A stretch of 64,000 nt of DNA, taken from assembly GCA_031763025.1 (NCBI GenBank), contig JASSKH010000007.1, positions 6,525,930 through 6,589,929 on the forward strand, in the 5' to 3' direction. The notes beneath the pieces were generated by a model. The model made no database searches. It had not been told where the DNA came from and saw only the letters and a list, made by a program, of their open reading frames with translations. Shown piece after piece: positions 24,001 through 36,200 of this stretch (position 1 is the stretch's first letter; every line of letters starts with the position of its first letter). Both the position numbers and the translations under genes were made by a program. The DNA is from Macrocystis pyrifera (taxonomy: Eukaryota; Sar; Phaeophyceae; Laminariales; Laminariaceae).

Positions 24001-25659
24001 GGGTTTCACAAGCCACCGAGGGGTTCACGGAAAAACCCCCATAGCTATTCGGACCAGAGACGGTGTTACGGTCGAGGGCGGCTAAGAAGAGTAGGAAGTG
24101 GTATCGGGGGGTCGTCGAAGCGGCGGGCTGTTTCATGGCGAGGTGGCACAAGGGCGAGGCTGAGAGGACTTTGCTACCCAACGCAGCTCAGGATGCCAAG
24201 AGCGGCGGCAAGGAAACTGGGGGGCAGTCGTACAGATGCAGCTGCAGACGAATGCAGAAACGAAATGATAGATCGGGTAACAAAGGATCGATCCGACTAG
24301 CCCTTCAGTTTGTTATGCTTTTTTTCTTGTTAAGTTATCCAATGGGAGGGGCGCGACAGCGGCAGTACTGACACTTGACACCGCTATCGACGAGAATAGG
24401 AAGGAGACGGTGGAGGGTGTGGCAAGGTCCCGAAATCGGTTTTGTAGCCGAGATGAGAACCCATGATACCATCACCGCCTTGAGCTCGATTTTCTTTTTT
24501 CTCTCTTTCCTCTTCTTTCTTGCTTGTTGCCTTGTTTCTTTCTTTGTTTCGTTTTCCCCATCGCCGTCAATATGCCGGTGTTTTCCTCTTCTTCGTGTTG
24601 CTTCGTGCGTGCAGCAGTTATCTGTTCCTCATGGGCATGTAAGCTTTTCTTCTGGCAGCCTTCTGATCTCTTTGCGTCGCTTGCATTCCGTTTCATTTCA
24701 GATATGTTTTTTTCCTTTTTTGTGGTGTTTGTTCTTGTTTCTGGTCTTGCATGTTTTTTTTCTCGTACGCGATACGTTGGCTTTTCAATTGCTTCACTCA
24801 TTTATTTGCGATTATTGTTGTTTTAGTTATCTCTGTTCACACCGTGATCACATATTTATTATCTCTCCAGTATGAGGAATTAGGACGGACATTGGGTGTA
24901 CTGGTGTAGTTGGGTAGAAATAACGGTTTAATGTGAAGAAAACACACACTGCACGGTGTGGTATGTAGCCGCGAGCTCGTCGCGCTCGCCTCGACTTGCA
25001 GCGAGCGACTGAGAAAGGCACAATAGGACCCACAGAGCCCTCAGAGAATCTGCCCTTCGAGCCCTAAGTATTTTTGATACGGCCGGGGGCCCTTGCCTTT
25101 TCACCTGGAGGAAATCTTTGTGGAGTTTGATAAAGCCAAAATAGTAGGGTTGGGTCCTGGTCCAGTACGTATCGCCAATACTACTGTACTGACAGTAGTA
25201 CTGTGCTGGCTGAGGAAGATGCCAGGGTTGTCATCACGTTGACTATTTACCTAATAACATCTTGTAACGTGGCAGAACGCCCTAAAATGCACGGCGAAAA
25301 GCACAGAGGGCACGCAAAACAGCGAGAGAGGGAAAGAGAGAGGGAGACTGTGAGCGCCGTCGACGCAGCGGCCTCGATCACTTATGGCTTGGGCTCTGTG
25401 GATCCTGGAGGCGCCCCGGCGTCCAGCCCTTAGCGGAGTCGAGCCCCGCTACAAATGCTGCTGCTGATTTGGAGGTTGTGCCGGCTCCCAATCAAGAAGA
25501 CACTGGGAGCGGCTGAGCCAAGCACAGCGGGAAACGAAACACACAATGTCATGGTAGTATCTGGCCCAAGAAAGCTCGAACAACCTTATTAACGCGATAA
25601 CTCGAGTCTTTTTTCTCTTTAGCGATTTTCGGCCGGGAATCCAAGTAAAAAATATGTTA
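24001..25659. other. Non-coding interval with pyrimidine-rich tract
   Basis: 24485-24800 is strongly T/C-rich (TTTCTTTC-like) low-complexity sequence. 24861-24955 resembles 38887-38990, and 25021-25110 resembles 28447-28560, so it contains fragments of a dispersed repeat family. A (GA)n run is at 25322-25350. No gene supported. Confidence 0.45.
24861..25110. repeat. Dispersed repeat H fragments
   Basis: Pieces recur, by eye, at 38887-38990 (ATCTCTC...GGTAGAAA..ACGGTTTAA...ACACACAC), at 26440-26480 (TCGACTTGCAACGAGCGACYGAGA) and at 28447-28560 (CCACAGAGC..TCAGAGA). Identity looks moderate and boundaries are not clear. Confidence 0.45.
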
Positions 25660-25958
25660 TCAATGTTGAGTTCGTCGTGCCGGCGACGCCACTTGTTAAG
25701 TTCAAGGTCGGGACACTTTATATCCCTTGCTAAAGTGCCTACTGAGCAGGTACTCGTTGGTACTGACGTGTGTTGATTGCTTAGAGATAGACGAAGAGCA
25801 GCTTCGTTCCATTCGAGCACGATGACTAAGAGAAAGGCTAAAAACACCCTGGTTTTCTATCTATGATACGCCTGCCAAGTACTACAAATATGATCCCAAT
25901 ACCCGAACGCAGGTGATTACCGGCATTTCAGCCTCATTCAAAGCACAGTATCACAACA
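25660..25958 (-). mobile_element. LTR of the TRIM family with adjoining primer site
   Basis: 25694-25958 (265 bp) is a third copy of the LTR seen at 14277 and 15090, with TGTT...AACA ends. The plus-strand sequence ending at 25691 (GCCGGCGACGCCA) matches the primer-site region next to the 15090 LTR with one mismatch, and has a GTTCG like the tRNA T-loop further out. No second LTR is seen to the left, so this is a truncated element rather than a clean solo LTR. Confidence 0.7.
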
Positions 25959-27586
25959 TAAACGATAGTTGTATCAAAATCTGAAGCCGAGATTCCGTCT
26001 CGCGCACTCTTGAAATGTCGTTGAGTATATCACCTTCAGATTCAACCTTGCGTGGTCAGTCCGCATATTCCTATACCACCGTACAAATTGTCGGTTTTTT
26101 CCTTAGTCAATCTACGGCCAAATCCCTTTGAAGCAGGGCCCGAAATCAACGTATTGTTTAGCTCTAGTAAAGACAAATCGCGTGAAATCGCGCCCCCGGC
26201 AGAACGCCTCCAGTGGCGCCCCCTCACCAGCCGGGAGAGGCCGGGGGTCGCAGCTTCGCCGCGACCAGTGCACTGGCCGAGTCAAGTATACTGGCATCTG
26301 ACAAAGCCAGTACATAATATACTGGCTGGAGCTACCAAGGCCCAGCCCTACAAAGTTTGATGTCGTATCGTGGCACAGATTAGTGATCCCTATACAACGC
26401 CGGTTGAGCAATGCCAGCTGCCCTATGTAGCGCCCAAACTGCTCTGAGTCGACTTGCAACGAGCGACCGAGACAGGCACAATAACGCCCCTACTAAAGAT
26501 AGCAACGTTGCTGCGCAACATCAATAGTATTCAGTACGTAGTCTATCGGTTCGCTGTCAGGGGCACAGTCATCTTAAAGGCAAGAGGCTTGGTGCTGGAC
26601 AAAACAAGACTGGAAGAGCAGGATAACAGTGGTGCTCGGTACACAAGACAACTACACGCGGCGACACCTAATGCCACGCGCAATGGACTCCACGCACAGA
26701 GATGACGACGAGCAGCACGCTCACGGCTGCTGTGCTGGGTGTCAGTGACAGGTCCACAATCAACTTTGATGATGATTTCCACAAGGGTTTCAATTTTTAA
26801 CTCTTGAAAAACCGGGTCATCACCCGGGGTCTGTGGAACAAAACTTTTCATGGATTGCTGGAGTGTCGTATCAACGCGGGGTCGAGGACGACGGTCCACG
26901 GATCCTGTAAAAAAAACGCTTGTGGTTGTCTGAACGTTGATTTGAATTCAACAAACGATCGCTGAGATATGTTGATTTGCGTTCTTTCATCTGTAGTTGA
27001 TAAATTATTATTATTGTTATTATGCTTGCCTTCCGACAATGTAGCGCAGATGCCGTTCATATAAATTGAGATGTAGTTGCACGTTTAGCAGTAGTAAAGG
27101 TGTGAGTTTGTTTCTGCTTTTAGGAGCATACACTGTACTGGTCGTTTTTACACTGCTTGCTGCCGTTCATCTGTCATTTTTCAGAAGGAATGCATGAATA
27201 CGCGGTCAAAACTGACTTGTGTAGTATTTATTGTGATGTACGGAGTAAAGCCGTGCCACCTATGTCTGTCTGGTAATGTATAGGGAGACCCACGAAAGTT
27301 CCGTTTGTGATTTTTCTCAGGTTGCGTGCGATTCCATGCGTTAAACCTGTCGCATCAGCAGTAGTATGCCCTTACGTTGCCGGGTTATGCGTTGTAATTT
27401 CGTTTTCGCGTTATCATAGCTGTAGAAAGACCGATCACCGAACGGTTGATGTTATTTCGACATAGCGAAGGAGTAAATTGAACATTTGTTGCGACATACC
27501 AACGAATTCCACGTCGTACATGTGCAGAGAATTAGTTCAGACAAGTGTACTGACAGGTATAGAGAGTTGGAACTGTCGAACGACTA
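25959..27586. other. Non-coding interval
   Basis: No gene supported. 26503-26580 recurs at 27839-27912 (TTGCTGCGCAACATCAA..., CTATCGGTTCGCTGYCAGGGGCACAGTCATCT), a short dispersed repeat in direct orientation. Confidence 0.4.
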
Positions 27587-27691
27587 TTACGGGGGTACAT
27601 AGTTAATAGGACCTATGGTATACATCAAAACCTATATATTTACGTATTTTTACTAACAAAATTTGGTCCCGTTAACTATGGACCCCCGCAA
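27587..27691. mobile_element. Tc1/mariner-type MITE, copy 1
   Basis: 105 bp with terminal inverted repeats of about 28 bp starting TTACGGGGGTACATAGTT, flanked by TA on both sides (27585-27586 and 27692-27693). The A/T-rich middle (CCTATATATTTACGTATTTTTACTA) is shared with two other copies in the window. Confidence 0.8.
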
Positions 27692-28560
27692 TAGTTGGAA
27701 TAGGATAAGGACAGTTGCAGTAAGTATCAAGCAGGCGTACACTAAAGCTAAGTTAATTGGTATTTTGATTTTGTGGTTGAACAAGAACTTGATTTTCATG
27801 TCCCATCCATCGCGGGGTCGTATTGAGGATAGGTACGTCGCTGCGCAACATCAACAGCAGTATTCAGTATTTGTAGTCTATCGGTTCGCTGCCAGGGGCA
27901 CAGTCATCTGGCTGTTGTAGTTCGTAGGAGAGAGCAGCAATATTAATATTAACACAAGATGGTATTGTATGATATGAGAAGTACCAGTACGTACGCGTTC
28001 CGATCAGTACGATGAGCTGTCACATACCTGGTATAATACGAGTAGCATAGAGAGAGAGAAAATCAGGATTTGAGATCAGCTAGTAGGATTTCGTGTCGGT
28101 TTCGTGGAGACGCACCCCAATAACCAGGTAGGTGTGTATGAAGAGTTTACCCGAGTTCTTACGTGTCATGCCGCATTCTTTAGATTCCCCGAGGGTGGTA
28201 CTGCTGTGATCTGCTTTTTTTGTGCCCGATCGGTATTGTTTCTGGTTGAGCTGTGATCGAGGTGCTCGCGCTCACTCTCTCACAATCTCTTCTGCTGCTC
28301 TACTCATGGTCTCCTCTTCGAGACCGCTGATAATCAACACAACAACTGGGACCATCTTAGTTCATCAGCCCTGCGGAGCTCGCAGCTCATGCTGTATCGA
28401 ACAACATCGATTGAGTGCTTGGCTCTGCCACATGTAAGGATAATCATTACAGAACCAACCCACAGAGCTCACAGAGATCTGCCATTCGGGCCCTACAGTA
28501 GGATGTTTTTGACACGGGCGGGACCCCCTGCATTTTTCACCCGCGGGGAAATACTTGTTA

Positions 28561-28667
28561 TTACGGGGGACCATAGTTGATAGGACGTATGGTACACACA
28601 AAACCTATATATTTACGTATTTTTACTAGTAATATTTGGTTCTATTTACCATGATGGTCCCCCGTAA
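28561..28667. mobile_element. Tc1/mariner-type MITE, copy 2
   Basis: Same family: TTACGGGGGACCATAGTT at the left end and its complement ending CCCCCGTAA at the right. Left flank is TA; the right flank has changed by one base. Confidence 0.8.
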
Positions 28668-30286
28668 ATATTGGAGTACTCTAGTGGCAAAGTAGGCAGT
28701 CCAAACTGTGATCTCAAACTGCTGTCGTCGTTGTTTCGTGACACCGAGTAGTGGTCCCTATGCCGCTTGATTGAGCAGTGCCAGCTGCCCCTAGATTTTG
28801 CGCGCCGAACTATTCTGCTTCGTATACTTTTGAATGAAGCAAAAAAGTATCGTATTGAATAGTCGATCAAGTGCCCACGAGGCTCACCCGGGCCGACGCC
28901 CAGCGGTCCTCCCACCCGGGCGGAGAGGGGACAGCCCCTGCCTGCACACGGCGCCCAACGCCACCGACGACCACAAGCCACCATGAGCGACAAGGCTTCC
29001 GCGAGCAACAAAGCTTTCTTTTCTGCACTTCTCCTCCGGCTTAATCAACTGGCGGGTGGGGGTAGCGGTGTATGGCTGGTCGTGATGGTGTTGCTCGAGT
29101 GTTGGTTGCCCGCTCGTCTGAGACTCGTCACACAAAGCACCCCAGGAGGTGAGGTCTGGCTGATGATGCCGAGCAAGTCCGTGAGGGCTATATATCGATT
29201 TGCCCTGCGTGCGGTATGGGCGTCAACCGTTCTTAGCCGTCATGAATACAAAATGGGCATATATATATAGTCTTGGTAGACACTGAACGGGGGTGAAGGC
29301 GGACGGACGGGACAGCTTGCATTTGACAAATCAGAAATGTTCACAGAAGCCTTATCCAGCAAGTACACGATGCGCATAAAATGCGCACCAATGATGAAAT
29401 ATTTTCCGCCGCCGCTCGTTGTGTGATTTATTGCGTGATAAAATTAATAACGTCACACAGGACTGACTGGGCAAACAGGGACGTACCTGATACGTATATA
29501 TAGGAAATCGCGAAATGGCATCGCTTTCTCATCAACAGCACTCCCACCTGGTACAGCTTAGCTGGTGTCTAACTCTACCACCGGTACACGCCTGAGGACA
29601 AATTCCTGGCCACCAGTTTCATCGAGCTACCCTGAATGCGAATGTGCATGCGCTTGGTGTTTGATGGTAATTTCCACGAAAAATAACCGACTCGCGATTC
29701 ATTTCCACGGCGCTAACAAACTCCGTCAAATAAAAAAATCGGCGTTCCGGTGCGCAGAGGCAAGCGTGGTGCGCGTTCCTGTGCACGGAATATACGCAAG
29801 CAAGAAGCCTCTACACGAACTCACCGGGCCGTATTGATAGGAGACGAGAAAAAAAATGTCCAGCAACATCCGTATGAGAGAAAACTTGTATTGATCTAAA
29901 TTGGTAGGTAATGATTTACTTGGTGTGGGGGTGGGGCTCCCACGGGGTTACCGCATCCTGCCACATCACCACCCAAGCGCCCAGGGGGCAGTCAAAAGGA
30001 CTAGCGTGCGTGCCGAGATTTCGCCATTGGTTCTCATCGAAACCGCGCGCATACACAGGTCCTGGGAGGGTTCGTGTCTGCAATCAGCAGCGGAAATGAT
30101 CGTTTGCCAACCATCGACGGAATGAGCACGCTACACTCATGTCAAAGCACCGTCTGTACGACATACTGTACGAAGTATCTATACTACTGTACTAATCATC
30201 ACGACCACACAAACAACACAAGCCACGTACGGAACCACCACGGCGGTCCGGACAAAAGCACTTCACACCATTGCCACTGAAGCAAC
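28668..30286. other. Non-coding interval
   Basis: No recognisable gene; short ORFs only. It ends at a 29-G homopolymer (30287-30315). Confidence 0.35.
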
Positions 30287-30379
30287 GGGGGGGGGGGGGG
30301 GGGGGGGGGGGGGGGTATTGTATCGCACACTACCTCGTCTAGGGCGTCCTCTCCCCCCCCCCCCCTGCCCGCTCAACAC

Positions 30380-31330
30380 CCCCGCCTCCCCCTCCCCGGC
30401 ATCTACTGCTAACCACAAATTCTTGATCTGGCACAGCTCAGCTCTAAACTTGCTCGACCGACCCGTCGACTGCCGAAGGCTAGAATGGAGGGCCTCGAGC
30501 TCGCGATGCTCCTGATACACACCGGTACGGAGCCGGCAAAACACTCCCCCCACATCTACACGCGCACGCATCTACAAAGGCGCTGGACGATGCACAAAAC
30601 TCACTAGATACGAATTAACCGCACCTCAAAAGGGGTATGCATGCTTGCGAACAGCACACTTACCTCAAGAGATGACAAGAACCCGAACCTGAAAGGGCGT
30701 GTGCTTGTCCAGCGCGCACCACGGAGACACGTACCAACCCCTTTCCTCTAATAATGCTCCCCCCCCCGCCCCCCCGACGACCCCGCCATCGAATCTTCGC
30801 CCAAAATTCATCACCGAGCGACAACCGATCACATCGAGGGTGAACTTCTCGTACCGTCGATTGTGCACTACTCGCCAACAACGTCTGAGCTCAACACCAG
30901 GGCAGTTCTTGCTGAATACACCTCAAGACGAAAGACGACTAGACTCCCCCCTCGTCCCCACCATTCCAACATTGGAAGTCCCCCCCTCCCCCCCTCCCTA
31001 GCCTTCCCACCCTCGTCGCCACAATGCCCTACCCCCCCCCCCCCCCCCCCACACCCTCCCGGTCTATGGTCATAAAACGACCGCCATGCACGACATGAGT
31101 ACACCCCCCCCTGCCCCCCTACCCACACCCGCATCAGATAATCCTCATGTTCTGGACGATATTTCCGAAGGTAACGGAGAGCCTCTCGCCCACGTCGTAC
31201 CTAAAAGAAGCACGCTTCAACATCGAGGCAACGACGAGGGGCGGGAATGGCGACAGCACAAACCGTGCCCTCACCGCAACCTGCGCGTTTTTCAGTATCG
31301 CACAACGAAACGAGAGGCCCAAACAGCGAA
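30380..31330 (-). other. Possible exons of an unidentified minus-strand gene
   Basis: Three short minus-strand stretches read like coding sequence. About 30516-30390 is helical (EHRELEALHSSLRQSTGR then KFRAELCQIKNLWLAVDA), preceded by a usable acceptor GTGTGTATCAG. About 30868-30780 reads RRYEKFTLDVIGCRSVMNFG. About 31310-31150 reads MLKRASFRYDVGERLSVTFG. I could not join them with consistent splice phases or recognise a family. Surrounding DNA is full of poly-C/poly-G. This may be nothing. Confidence 0.2.
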
Positions 31331-31485
31331 AGGTGTCATGTAATATATAGAGACCGACAGGCGACAGGCAGAGCCAGGCGGAATTTCGAGGCAGGGGGTA
31401 GGTTCAGCAGGGGAGATGGAACCGAAAGGTAAAAAAAAGGCATGGAGGGAGCGGAGGGGTAGCGTCGGCCAAAGCGAACCGAAGG

Positions 31486-31486
<1 letters not shown>

Positions 31487-31520
<34 letters not shown>

Positions 31521-31803
31521 GGTATTCGATAGGAGAGATGTACTCGATACCATGCATGGCCGTAGTCGTATGGCCATAGACCCTCGCATCCCTGCAATGC
31601 CGAGACCGAGCACGTCGGATTTTCACCGACCAGGCAGACATTGATTGCGTGCACCGAGCGCGAAGCGCCGTGAGGTGTTGGGCGAGTCGCATGATGGGTA
31701 AGCTGCATCGTACTAAGAACCACTTGTGAGGCGGACTTGCATATGGACGACAGTCCCAGTGAGTTGATTAATTTTCCGGTGTGGCCACTTCTAGAGACAG
31801 CAA
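31487..31803 (-). repeat. Dispersed repeat family B, copy with 33-nt poly-G/C end
   Basis: Homologous to 33018-33235, 57415-57930 and 57931-58473. Read on the minus strand it ends ...CATGCATGGTATCGAGTAC...GAATACCT followed by poly-C (31519-31487). Shared internal marks include GTCTGCCTGGTCGGTGAAAA and GGATGCGAGGGTCTATGG. Truncated at 31803. Confidence 0.8.
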
Positions 31804-31807
31804 AAAT

Positions 31808-31995
31808 GGGGGGGGGGGGGGTACTCCTAATCATGCATGGCCGGGGGGGGGGGGGGGGGGGGGGGGGCGTACTCATGTGTTGCCTGCCTTAGGTCATTTG
31901 ACCCGTTCACCGCGCATACCTTTCGAAACGGAGCACCGTTCCTACTCCTGTTAGAGACACCTTCAACAGTTCGGCGCTTAATACATTGTTCAAAC
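31808..31995 (-). repeat. LINE-A 3'-end fragment with poly-C tail, beside a family-B stub
   Basis: 31843-31867 is G25. To its right is the 3' untranslated sequence of LINE-A in reverse complement (CGTACTCATGTGTTGCCTGCC...CGAAACGGAGCACCGTTCCTACTCC). Between 31808 and 31842, G14 plus TACTCCTAATCATGCATGGCC is a very short family-B end. Two G/C-tailed ends are thus stacked in the same orientation. Confidence 0.7.
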
Positions 31996-31999
31996 GAGG

Positions 32000-33017
32000 A
32001 AAAACTAAATGGTCTCGCACCTAAACACATAGTAACCGTTGTACCGCGACAACACCACAAATGATGCAACAACAAAAAAAAATGTTTGCTCAGCCGTGCC
32101 GGCGATCGCGGACGGACTATCTCAGCCGAGGGTCTTTTCACGGATGCTCACGGGTCGGGTTAAATCTCGCGGGTTGGGTCGAGTTGGGTCAGGGTGACCT
32201 TGCCCGACTCGTGAGGCTTTGAAAAACTCCTGACCCGACCCGACCAGGGTCTTCGAAAAAAAAAAAAATATCATACACCGCACGAGACTAATTTTGGTTC
32301 CTGTTCTTTGCACCTTGAATTCCAAAACATATACTCGGCATACACGTATACGATAAACAAACCAGAATGTTGCCAGATACACGAACCAAAAGCAGCGTCT
32401 ACACGTACATGAAGCAGCGTCTGCGGGCGTGTGAGACTAACAAAAAACACACGCAAAAAAAAAAAAAAAACGGCCGTCCAATCTATATAGGGGGGGGAGG
32501 GGTAATGTGGTGTCTCTGGGGTTCAGATCGGCGTGCACCTTTGACCCGACCCGTGTTATTTCGATAACTTCTGACCAGACCCGCGGGTCGGATCATCATA
32601 ACCCGTCAAGAGCCCTACGTATGTTTGGTAAAACCCTAAGTTTGATATCTCCTTTGCCACGGCGGTGCTGCGTAGGCATGAGAACTCAACAATTACGCTC
32701 GGGGGTGCTCTGCGCTAATGCACGTAGCCGGCTCCATTGAAAACAACATCAACAACAACAACAACAAAACGTGGCATGACAAGTTCACAAGAAACCAACC
32801 CTACCCGCGGCATTCTGCCAAACAGCGTGTGACGGCTTTCATACTTTGTTTTTTTTTTCCCCGTGGGTTGCTTCGATCAATTAATTACAGGTGAGAGCGC
32901 TCCTTCTCCGTGCAACCCGGAGAGCAGAAAAAAAAAAAAACGCCCCCGCTCCAACCACAAAGCAAAAGCCCTTCTCCCTGTCAATCGCTTCGAGGCTGTC
33001 GTCCGCATGAAAGAAAA
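32000..33017. other. Non-coding interval
   Basis: Contains GACCCGAC/GGGTCGGG-type imperfect repeats around 32150-32250 and 32535-32605, A-runs at 32258 and 32456, and a T-run at 32850. No gene supported. Confidence 0.35.
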
Positions 33018-33235
33018 TCCGCCTCGCAAGCGATTCTTAGTGGGGTGCAGCTCACCCTTAATGCGACTCGCCGAACACCTGACGTTTCGCTTCGCGCTTG
33101 GTGCAAGCAATGTCTGCCTGGTCGGCGAAAAACCCGACGTGCTCCGCCCCGGCATCGCAGGGATGCGAGGGTCTATGGTCATACGACTACGGTCATGCAT
33201 GATATCGAGTATATCATCACCCCCCCCCCCCCCCC
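33018..33235 (+). repeat. Dispersed repeat family B, copy with C16 tail
   Basis: Plus-oriented copy ending GGTCATGCATGATATCGAGTATATCATCA and then C16 (33220-33235). It abuts the predicted 3' end of the DUF2993-like gene on the other strand (stop at 33241). Confidence 0.8.
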
Positions 33236-33240
33236 TTGGG

Positions 33241-36200
33241 CTACCCCAACCACACCCGCGACAACGTCCCACCACGCACCTGTCCATCGACGATGCGAAT
33301 CGACTCAATCCGCGCCGTGTCTCCGATGTCGATGTCGAACGTCTGGAGCGGCAGGAGCGGGAGGGTAAGCGACCCCCCGACGTTTTCCCAGAAAACTTCC
33401 GGATCCTTGAGGTACACCACGTGTCCCTGTTTTGGGCGTTGGTTGATGCCACGATGGTTGTGCATTCACGTGAGGTGTATGTAAGCGAGCGCGCGGGGGG
33501 AGGGGCGGGGGGGGGGGGGGGGGGATTGTTCACGTGTGTGTTTCATGCTTACGAAAAGGGTCCTATATATACTGGACTTTGGCTGCGCGCCGCCGCTTCG
33601 ACAAAAATGCCAATGCTTGAAATAAACCAAGTTTAAAAAAGCAACCTCCTGCTCTCACTCCCCTTGCGGGGAAAACACTTTGGAAATAGAGAAGGATTTA
33701 GGTACATGTACTCAGCAGTACAGAACTAAAAAGGGTTGAAACACTCAAGTCCTATATACAAAAACCCCAACACCGACCCGACTGGGAAATTTCTCGGAAC
33801 AAAATGTGAAGGAAAATCATGCTGAAGAGTGTGGACTGTATCACCCACTTTTTTTCCAAGCTGGCCCCCGAGTCGTCGTAGAGCACTACAGACAGCAGCA
33901 TCGCTTGCGAGGCTGGAGTCCACCCTACCAAGGGCAGACTTTGAAAGCTCAAGCGAGCGCGCGCACCGAGTCATTATTTCAACCACGCGAATACAGGACG
34001 ATTTCAACCACGTATAGGACGAGCACCGAGGGGTTCGACGCAGTACCTTCGTGGCGATTCCAGAGGCTCGTGTCGTGAAATAAGTTCGAGCACTTGAGGA
34101 CTACGACAACAACCGCGGCTCTGCCGCCGGGAATACCCCGGTCACCATACGAAATATAGGGGCCGGGTGGGGGGGAGGGGCTTCCTCCCACCTGCGCCCG
34201 CTTCATCGGCATGCTCTCGTTCTCGTGGCATTTGGGACCCATGGGGATATCCTAGCGGGTTCACTGCTGATTATGCAGGCATGCATGTATGTGTACGACA
34301 TGAAAGACCTGCAGGAAATGCCACCATAAAATTTCGCTCAATATTTTGCTACATGCGTGCGCTTCTGGAAACCCACCTATCCACAGTAGTGTGTGAAGCG
34401 GTGCTCGGTCCCGGCCGCAAGCTGAGCCCAGGGGTATATAGGTGTGGAGGTATGGGGGCAAACTCCTCTTCGCGCGCCCCCGTGTGTATGTCCCCGATAC
34501 GTTCACGTCGTGCGCCACGGGAAAGAACGGTCCCACCCCCGCACACGGCACCAATGATCGACGAACTCCACCAATCACACGCGACGCACCTCTCCCCCTG
34601 ACCCCGACCAAAGATCGACAACTCCACCAGTCAGGAGCGACGCAAAAATACCCGAAATCAACGAACCAGAAAAACTAAAAGGCGTTGCCGCACCTTTCCC
34701 TTGACCCCGATGCTGGTGCGGTAGTTGAACGGCACCCTGACGTTGTCGTAAACCATCTCCCCGTCGATCACTAAGCGGCTGCGCTTGGCTGTGACTTGCA
34801 TTATCGTGATCACGCTCTTGCTCAGAGACAGCGGATCGGTCGCAACCGTCTGTTGGGAAGGAGAAGAGGCGGACGTTCGGAGGTCTTGAGCGAGAGGGCG
34901 AGAGCGTGGGTCTTTCACTTCAACCCTTTCCCGAAATCTATCAAAATCGCCCAAAAACAGTATTTTTTCTCCAAAAAACGGAGGTGCTACCTACTCAACA
35001 GGTGGCTAAAGAACGACAGGTAGGTGACCTTAACCTCTAAGAGAACTGCAACCTTGTTTTGTAAAAATATACTTGGAATTAGTGTAAGGGCTATCAACCT
35101 GACATACGGCCCCGCGGCCCGAAACACCGGCCGTGCCGTCCCCAGGTACAACCGGCGACGACTGCTGGGCTGCGTGCATGATCGCGAGCGCAGCCGCCCG
35201 CGAAACACTCACCGGTATAAAACGAGCCGCAACATCTTCGTCTACCTCCCTGCCCCTAACTTCGTGTGTGGGGTGGAGTGGGGTGTGTGTGTGTGTGGGG
35301 GGGGGGGTTCAAAACATCTCCCACGAACACAGCAACGACAGCAACCGACAGCTGTGTTGCTCCATGCCTCGTGGAAAGAACGGCCTAACAGACAGAACCC
35401 TCGCTAAGCCTCCCCGAAGGAATCAAAACACCAAAAACCTAATGCGCTGGCGTACACAAGGTGCGTAGAAGAGCTCGAGAGCAAGGGACGAACGAAAAAA
35501 AACAAAAGGGTTTGGAAGAGAGGGGGAGGGAAGGGGGGGGGGGGGGGGGGGCGTCGTGTCCCTATGATAACCCCCCGAGAGTTTGGTCTCACCTCTAGCT
35601 TGCGCAGCGTTGCGTTCATCATGTTTTCTACGACGCGGCGCACCATGGGGCTGGTCGCCAGATCCCCGCTGGTGAAGACGTAGGAGCCTGCCACCTGTCG
35701 GCAGGCCAGAATGAAGGCACAAAAAAACATACATAGGTATGCAAAAAAAAGCGCGCAGAGGCGGGAGAACACGAGCGAAAGACGTGACGCGGCGGAATGG
35801 CATACCTAAAACCTTGGTGCGAGCCATTTACTGTGCGGTTTACTGTCGTCTTGTCTGTGTATGCAACGCACCGCGGGAGGGGGGGGGGAGGGGGGGGTAC
35901 TAATTTGTTGCTTGCCCTAGTCTTTTGACCATTGACCACGCATCCCTTTCGAGACGGAGCAGGGGGGGGTGGTAAAGGCGGCGGCAAGCGGCTGCACCTG
36001 GCCCGCGCCTGCACTGCACCGTCAACTGCTTTCGAAGGTCTTCTGCTTGGGGTTGATGGGTTGGATAGGTAGTTGGTCGGTCGGTCGGTCGGTCGATTTG
36101 GTGAACGCCAAAACAGAGGAGTGGCGGGAGGGGGGGGGTGCGCATCCACTATCTACCCTGATGTGAGTTTTTAGAGCAGATTGATATTGCCGCATTCTCA